Positions 59,993-64,000 of a stretch of 64,000 nt of DNA are shown one piece after another. Each line of letters begins with the position of its first letter. The first letter of the stretch is position 1. The notes under the pieces are model-generated. The model did not search any database. It worked only from the letters and a program-made list of their open reading frames with translations, and had not been told where the DNA came from. Location of the stretch: contig NZ_NERX01000005.1 of the NCBI RefSeq assembly GCF_003063335.1, positions 1 through 64,000 of the forward strand. The letters are read 5' to 3'. This DNA is from Limnohabitans sp. MMS-10A-192 (lineage in GTDB: Bacteria > Pseudomonadota > Gammaproteobacteria > Burkholderiales > Burkholderiaceae_C). The position numbers and the translations under genes are program-made.

Positions 59993-61417
59993 ATGAAACC
60001 GAACTTTCTCTTGGGAATTTCTTGTCTGGCCGTGCTTTGGAGTGTGCCTTTGACCACCTGGTCGCAGGCCCCTGCGGCCCAGGCCGCAATGGTGAAGCCT
60101 GCAGCGCAAGTGCACACCTACACCTTGGCCAATGGCATGACCTTGTGGGTCAAGCCCGATCGCCGGGCACCCACGGCCGTGCACATGGTGTGGTTGCGGG
60201 TGGGCTCCATGGACGAGGTGGATGGCACCAGCGGCGTGGCCCATGTGCTGGAGCACATGCTCTTCAAAGGTACGCCCAATTTGGCGGCAGGTGAGTTTTC
60301 GCGGCGTGTGGCGGCTTTGGGCGGGCGTGAAAACGCGTTCACCTCCAAGGACTACACGGGTTACTTTCAGCAGATCCCTGCGCACCAGCTGGAGGCGGTG
60401 ATGCGTCTGGAGTCGGACCGCTTTGCCAACAACCAGTGGCCCGATGCGGAATTTGCCAAAGAGCTGGAGGTCGTCAAGGAAGAGCGCCGCTTGCGCACCG
60501 AAGACAACCCCCGTGCCTTGCTGCACGAAATGCTGGCGGCCACCGCTTTGTCTGCATCGCCTTATCGCCGCCCGATCGTGGGCTGGATGAGCGATCTGGA
60601 GGCCATGACGGCACAAGATGCCCGTGATTTTTACCGCCGCTGGTATGTGCCCGGCAATGCGGTCGTGGTCGTGGCCGGAGATGTGGACCCTGTGCAGGTC
60701 AAAGCCTTGGCCGACCAATATTACGGCGTGATCTCCGCGCGCAGCGTGGCCGATCGCAAGCCCCAGCAAGAGCCTGCGCAGCAAGGCCTGCGCCGCTTTG
60801 AATTCAAGGCCCCGGCCGAGCAGTCGTATGTGGCGCTGGCTTTCAAAGTGCCTCGCTTGGCCAGTTTGCAGCCCTCTGCCGAGCACGACGATGCCCTGGC
60901 CCTCACGGTGCTGGCGGCTGTGCTGGACGGTTACAGCGGCGCCCGCCTGGAGCGCGCTTTGACCCAAGGTGAGCAGCGCCTGGCCGACAGCGTTGGCGCT
61001 TACAACGGCCTGATGGGGCGCGGGCCACAATTTTTCTACCTCGAAGGTGTGCCTGCCAAAGGCCAGACCACCGAGGCGCTGGAAGCCGCCTTGCGCGCGC
61101 AAGTGCAAAAGGTGGCCAAAGAAGGCGTGGCCGAAAGCGAGCTGCAGCGCGTCAAGACCCAGTGGGTCGCCAGCGAAATCTACAAACTCGACTCGGTCTT
61201 CAACCAGGCCCGCGAACTGGGTGTGGCCTGGACGCTGGGCTTGCCGCCCGATCACGGAGAACAATTGATGGCGCGTCTGCGCCGGGTCACCGCGGCGCAA
61301 GTGCAGGCGGTGGCGCAAAAGTATTTTGGTGACGACAGCCTCACCGTGGCGGTTTTGCGTCCACAGCCCCTGTCGGGCCAAGTCAAACGCAAGCCCGCTG
61401 CCGGTGCGCGGCACTGA
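59993..61417 (+). CDS. M16-family zinc metallopeptidase (catalytic subunit)
   Basis: A 474-residue periplasmic protease. Signal peptide ends near TTWSQA; the inverted zinc motif is HVLEH in VAHVLEHMLFKGTP with the downstream Glu in VVKEERRLRTEDNP. The C-terminal half is the inactive M16_C-type domain. ATG 59993 with AAGGA 11 bases upstream; ATG 59984 is an alternative. Followed 10 bases later by a non-catalytic partner, the typical two-subunit arrangement. Confidence 0.95.
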   Translation: MKPNFLLGISCLAVLWSVPLTTWSQAPAAQAAMVKPAAQVHTYTLANGMTLWVKPDRRAPTAVHMVWLRVGSMDEVDGTSGVAHVLEHMLFKGTPNLAAGEFSRRVAALGGRENAFTSKDYTGYFQQIPAHQLEAVMRLESDRFANNQWPDAEFAKELEVVKEERRLRTEDNPRALLHEMLAATALSASPYRRPIVGWMSDLEAMTAQDARDFYRRWYVPGNAVVVVAGDVDPVQVKALADQYYGVISARSVADRKPQQEPAQQGLRRFEFKAPAEQSYVALAFKVPRLASLQPSAEHDDALALTVLAAVLDGYSGARLERALTQGEQRLADSVGAYNGLMGRGPQFFYLEGVPAKGQTTEALEAALRAQVQKVAKEGVAESELQRVKTQWVASEIYKLDSVFNQARELGVAWTLGLPPDHGEQLMARLRRVTAAQVQAVAQKYFGDDSLTVAVLRPQPLSGQVKRKPAAGARH

Positions 61418-61427
61418 AGGGGCGGTC

Positions 61428-62780
61428 ATGAAAGTCAAGAACATGTTGCATCAAGCGTGTGTGGGCGCTGCCTTGCTGGCAGCCACGTGGGCACAAGCGG
61501 CCTTGCCCATCCAGCATTGGACCCAGCCCAACGGAGCCCGTGTTTACCTGGTGGAAAGCCATGCCATCCCGATGGTCGATGTGCAAATCGATCTGGACGC
61601 TGGCAGCCGGCGCGATCCGGCCGCGCAGGCGGGCCTGGCCTCGGTCATGGCCGGACAAATGGCCAGTGGCTTGCGCGCCGATCCCAAAGGCACAGGCCCC
61701 TATGCCCGGGCCATGGACGAAAACCAGTTGGGTGAAGCCTGGGCCGATCTGGGGGCCAGCTTTGGCGCCGGGGCTGGCGCAGACCGTTTGAGTTTCTCGC
61801 TGCGCAGCCTGAGCTACCCGGACTTGCTGGACAAGGCGGTGGCTCTAGCGGCCCGTCAAATGGCGCATCCGGCCTTTCCTGAAGCGATATGGGGGCGTGA
61901 CCGTGAACGTTTGTCCGCCGCCATCCGCGAGTCTTTGACGCAGCCTGGCACGGTGGTGCAAAACAGCTACGCCTCGGCCGTCTATGGCAGCCATCCCTAC
62001 GGCTACAAAACCACGCCCGAATCCTTGTCGCGCATCGGGGCCGCTGACCTGAAAGCCTTGCACGCCCGAGCTTTGCGCACCTGCAATGCATCGGTCAGCG
62101 TGGTGGGTGATTTGTCGCGCGCCCAAGTTGACGCGCTGGTCAAGCGCTTGCTGGCCTTGTGGCCGGCCATGTCGGCTTGCCAGGACATGCCGCCAGTGGC
62201 TGAAGTGCAGCCCTTGAAAGCCGCGCAAGCGGTGAATGTGCCTTTCGATTCCGCACAGGCCCATGTGCTGATGGGTCAGCCCGGCTACAAGCGCAACGAT
62301 CCGGACTTTTTCCCCATGCTGGTGGGCAACCACATTTTGGGCGGTGGCGGTTTCGTGTCACGCCTGACCGAGCAGGTGCGAGAAAAGCGGGGCCTGAGTT
62401 ACAGCGTGTACAGCTATTTCGCGCCGGGGCTGCATGCGGGGGCCTTCACGGTGGGCCTGCAAACAAGGCCAGACCAAGCGGCGCAGGCCATCGCCGTGGC
62501 GCAAGAGGTGGTGCAGACCTTCGTCAAGGACGGCCCCACCGAAGCCGAGTTGCAAGCGGCCAAGGCCAATCTGGTTGGTGGCTTTGCCTTGCGCATCGAC
62601 AGCAACCGCAAGCTGCTCGACAACGTGGCCAACATCGCGTGGAACCGTTTGCCGCTGAACTATCTGGACACCTGGACGGTACAGGTCGATCGGGTGAGCG
62701 CCGACGATGTGCGCCGCGCCATGGCCCGGGTGCTGCAACCCGAGCGCATGGTCACGGTGGTGCTGGGCGCGCAGCCCTGA
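61428..62780 (+). CDS. M16-family peptidase-like protein (non-catalytic subunit)
   Basis: A 450-residue exported protein (signal peptide ends TWAQA-ALP) of the same fold as the preceding protease. The zinc motif is lost: the corresponding stretch reads AGLASVMAGQM without the His pair or Glu. The C-terminal part keeps the substrate-groove signature REKRGLSYSVYSYF. Together the two would form a heterodimer in which this subunit binds substrate. Alternative upstream starts overlap the first gene. Confidence 0.93.
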   Translation: MKVKNMLHQACVGAALLAATWAQAALPIQHWTQPNGARVYLVESHAIPMVDVQIDLDAGSRRDPAAQAGLASVMAGQMASGLRADPKGTGPYARAMDENQLGEAWADLGASFGAGAGADRLSFSLRSLSYPDLLDKAVALAARQMAHPAFPEAIWGRDRERLSAAIRESLTQPGTVVQNSYASAVYGSHPYGYKTTPESLSRIGAADLKALHARALRTCNASVSVVGDLSRAQVDALVKRLLALWPAMSACQDMPPVAEVQPLKAAQAVNVPFDSAQAHVLMGQPGYKRNDPDFFPMLVGNHILGGGGFVSRLTEQVREKRGLSYSVYSYFAPGLHAGAFTVGLQTRPDQAAQAIAVAQEVVQTFVKDGPTEAELQAAKANLVGGFALRIDSNRKLLDNVANIAWNRLPLNYLDTWTVQVDRVSADDVRRAMARVLQPERMVTVVLGAQP

Positions 62781-62784
62781 GGTT

Positions 62785-63315
62785 TCAGATGTGCGCCGCA
62801 AAAGGCGGCACGTGGCGCATGTGCAAGGTCAGCCCCAGCGCTGCCATGTGGTTGTCGTTGCGACCCAAGATGCTTTGCGCCAGCGGCAGGAAGGCTTGTT
62901 CTTCCAGTTTGGCGTGGGCCTGGTAGCGCTGGACCATGGCCTGCAGGGCGCTCACGTCCAGCATGGCGTCCTGTCCTTTGGCGACTTTGCGCAAACTGGG
63001 CTCCAGCGATTCCCAAATCTTTTCCAGGCTGCGGTGGTCCTGTGTGAGTTGTTCGATCAGGGCGTCCACCTTCATGCGTTCAGCGCCTGCCTGAGCGCTG
63101 GCGCGCACGGCCGTGAACAGGTCTTTTTCTTCTTCGCTGTGGTGGGTGTACATGCCTGTGCTGAAGAAGGCCAGAGACTGCTCGGCAATTTTGCGCGCCT
63201 GCGCGGCAGGCCCCAGCAGCGCGGGCAAATCGCCCATGCGATCGAGCTGGGCAAAGATGCCCACATGGCAATTGGAAAAATGGGTGATGGGGGCTTCAGA
63301 TGGGTTGTGGCTCAT
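62785..63315 (-). CDS. Hemerythrin-domain protein
   Basis: A 176-residue all-helical protein with iron-ligand pattern of hemerythrins: H in ITHFSNCH, HHSEEE in MYTHHSEEEKDLF, DHRSLEKIW and HAKLEEQAFLP. Such proteins bind oxygen or protect iron and respond to nitric oxide. It ends with a short C-terminal extension (ALGLTLHMRHVPPFAAHI). Convergent with the M16 pair. An FNR-like box lies about 75-87 bases upstream. Confidence 0.88.
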   Translation of the reverse strand: MSHNPSEAPITHFSNCHVGIFAQLDRMGDLPALLGPAAQARKIAEQSLAFFSTGMYTHHSEEEKDLFTAVRASAQAGAERMKVDALIEQLTQDHRSLEKIWESLEPSLRKVAKGQDAMLDVSALQAMVQRYQAHAKLEEQAFLPLAQSILGRNDNHMAALGLTLHMRHVPPFAAHI

Positions 63316-63388
63316 GGTTTATCCATTCAGTGAATGGTTTCACTGTAGGCAGCATGGGCGGCTGCGCCAAGTGCGATGTGCGATTTGT

Positions 63389-63402
63389 TTGACGCAAGTC
63401 AT
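63389..63402. promoter_or_regulatory. FNR/Dnr-like box upstream of the hemerythrin gene
   Basis: TTGACGCAAGTCAT fits TTGAY-N4-RTCAA at 9 of 10 positions. Its centre is 80 bases from the hemerythrin start. The rest of the 244-base gap to the next gene holds nothing else I can name. Confidence 0.4.
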
Positions 63403-63559
63403 GAGCGTCCAGTCCACCGCGCGGCGTGAGTGGATCGCACACAACACACATGCCGTTACAACTGGCCCGGCATTTGGGTCATCAGGGCGCAGACGGGCCG
63501 CGTTGTAGTTGCAAGTCCAACAAGGTGTTGGACTGAAAACTGAAAGAAGGACTCTTCTC

Positions 63560-63871
63560 ATGAACAAGCTGCTCGCCACCCTGATCGCCGGTTTCTTCGC
63601 TGCCGGTGCATTCGCCCAAGCCCCCGCTGCGCCTGCGACAGCTGCTGCACCCGCAGCCGCCGTAGCACCTGCTGCCAAGGCCGAAATGAAAGATGCCAAG
63701 GCACAAGCGAAGGCCCAGGCCAAAGCTGCGAAAGCCGAAAAGAAAGCAGCCCACAAGGCCGAAGCGAAAGCGGCACCAGCCTCCGCTGAAAGCAAAGTGG
63801 CCCCTGCCGCAGAAAAAATGGCCGACAAAGCCGCTGCCAAAGTCGACGCCAAACTGCCACAAGGCAAGTGA
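63560..63871 (+). CDS. Ala/Lys-rich exported small protein
   Basis: A 103-residue protein: signal peptide (MNKLLATLIAGFFAAGAFAQ, cleaved before APAAP), an Ala/Pro stretch, then a helical region built of K-A-E-A repeats, with about 20 lysines. Its composition resembles histone-H1-like tails, but the signal peptide places it in the periplasm or beyond. A strong AGAAGGA ribosome site precedes ATG 63560. Terminators follow. Function unknown. Confidence 0.75.
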   Translation: MNKLLATLIAGFFAAGAFAQAPAAPATAAAPAAAVAPAAKAEMKDAKAQAKAQAKAAKAEKKAAHKAEAKAAPASAESKVAPAAEKMADKAAAKVDAKLPQGK

Positions 63872-63880
63872 TACCCGCCA

Positions 63881-63899
63881 GCCGGACAGTTTGTCCGGC
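63881..63899 (+). terminator. Hairpin after the Ala/Lys-rich gene
   Basis: An 8-bp stem GCCGGACA / TGTCCGGC with a 3-base loop, 9 bases after the stop. No T run follows directly, so it may protect the 3' end; the real terminator is the next hairpin. Confidence 0.6.
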
Positions 63900-63916
63900 C
63901 AGCGCTTCACCCCACG

Positions 63917-63947
63917 AGAAGCCTGCACCTGTGCAGGCTTCTTTGTT
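63917..63947 (+). terminator. Intrinsic terminator
   Basis: A 12-bp stem AGAAGCCTGCAC / GTGCAGGCTTCT with a short CT loop and a T-rich tail. Terminates the Ala/Lys-rich gene. The last 53 bases of the window hold nothing recognisable. Confidence 0.85.
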
Positions 63948-64000
63948 GGTGGGTGTCGTTGGCGCGTGCCCGCGTGTCGCAAGGGCCGCAAGCGGGCCTT

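Noticed and set aside
58912..60294. A 460-codon plus-strand frame over ftsY
   Set aside because: It runs antisense to ftsY and into the M16 gene in another frame and has no recognisable domain.

Overview
The window reads as a chromosomal segment of a betaproteobacterium of the order Burkholderiales, most likely a freshwater Comamonadaceae-type organism (Limnohabitans, Rhodoferax or Hydrogenophaga-like). The basis is gene content and order: the caa3-type cytochrome oxidase operon with a DUF2244 gene, the tiny cytochrome oxidase small assembly protein and a DUF2970 gene; an EpsA-type LuxR regulator; a Bug-type solute-binding protein; and an rpoH gene preceded by CIRCE. Genus assignment is inference. 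No rRNA, tRNA, CRISPR array, prophage or plasmid function was found.

Layout. 1-1.6 kb: end of a type I secretion ATPase and its HlyD-type adaptor. 1.9-3.4 kb: an orphan OmpR/PhoB-type response regulator and EpsA. 3.4-4.3 kb: a REP-associated tyrosine transposase embedded in arrays of its probable REP palindromes; further REP clusters lie at 1.6 and 23.5 kb. 4.5-33 kb: a block of genes all on the plus strand. It encodes a secreted PstS/DING-like protein, a two-partner secretion pair with a 3393-residue exoprotein, an ExbB protein carrying periplasmic DUF2341 and LamG-like lectin domains, two ExbD proteins, a TonB-like protein, a porin and a periplasmic coiled-coil protein. After a REP cluster comes an 11-gene non-canonical type II secretion system with PilM/N/O/P-like inner-membrane parts. 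I regard this block as the most interesting content: it looks like a proton-motive-force-powered cell-surface machine combined with an exporter.

33-45 kb: glycosyltransferase, an Mpo1-like membrane protein, a GSA-aminotransferase-like enzyme, phosphatidylserine decarboxylase, PPK2, CorA, a sterol-desaturase-family enzyme, a P-type cation ATPase and a membrane-domain/MaoC fusion. Several of these touch membrane lipids, phosphate or cations. 44.6-47 kb: trmL, comF and a BioC-like gene with a degenerate SAM motif. 47-56.6 kb: the cytochrome oxidase structural and assembly operon (coxB, coxA, small assembly protein, ctaG, DUF2970, coxC, then SURF1, a SCO-like protein, ctaA, ctaB, sco). A perfect FNR/Anr-type box precedes it. 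56.7-64 kb: Bug protein, rpoH with a perfect CIRCE, ftsY, an M16 peptidase pair, hemerythrin and an Ala/Lys-rich secreted protein.

Recurring regulatory themes are FNR-like palindromes (in front of the cox operon, the P-type ATPase/MaoC pair, hemerythrin and the desaturase), CIRCE at rpoH, and possible Pho-box-like repeats between ppk2 and corA. All of these are pattern matches by eye and have not been scored.
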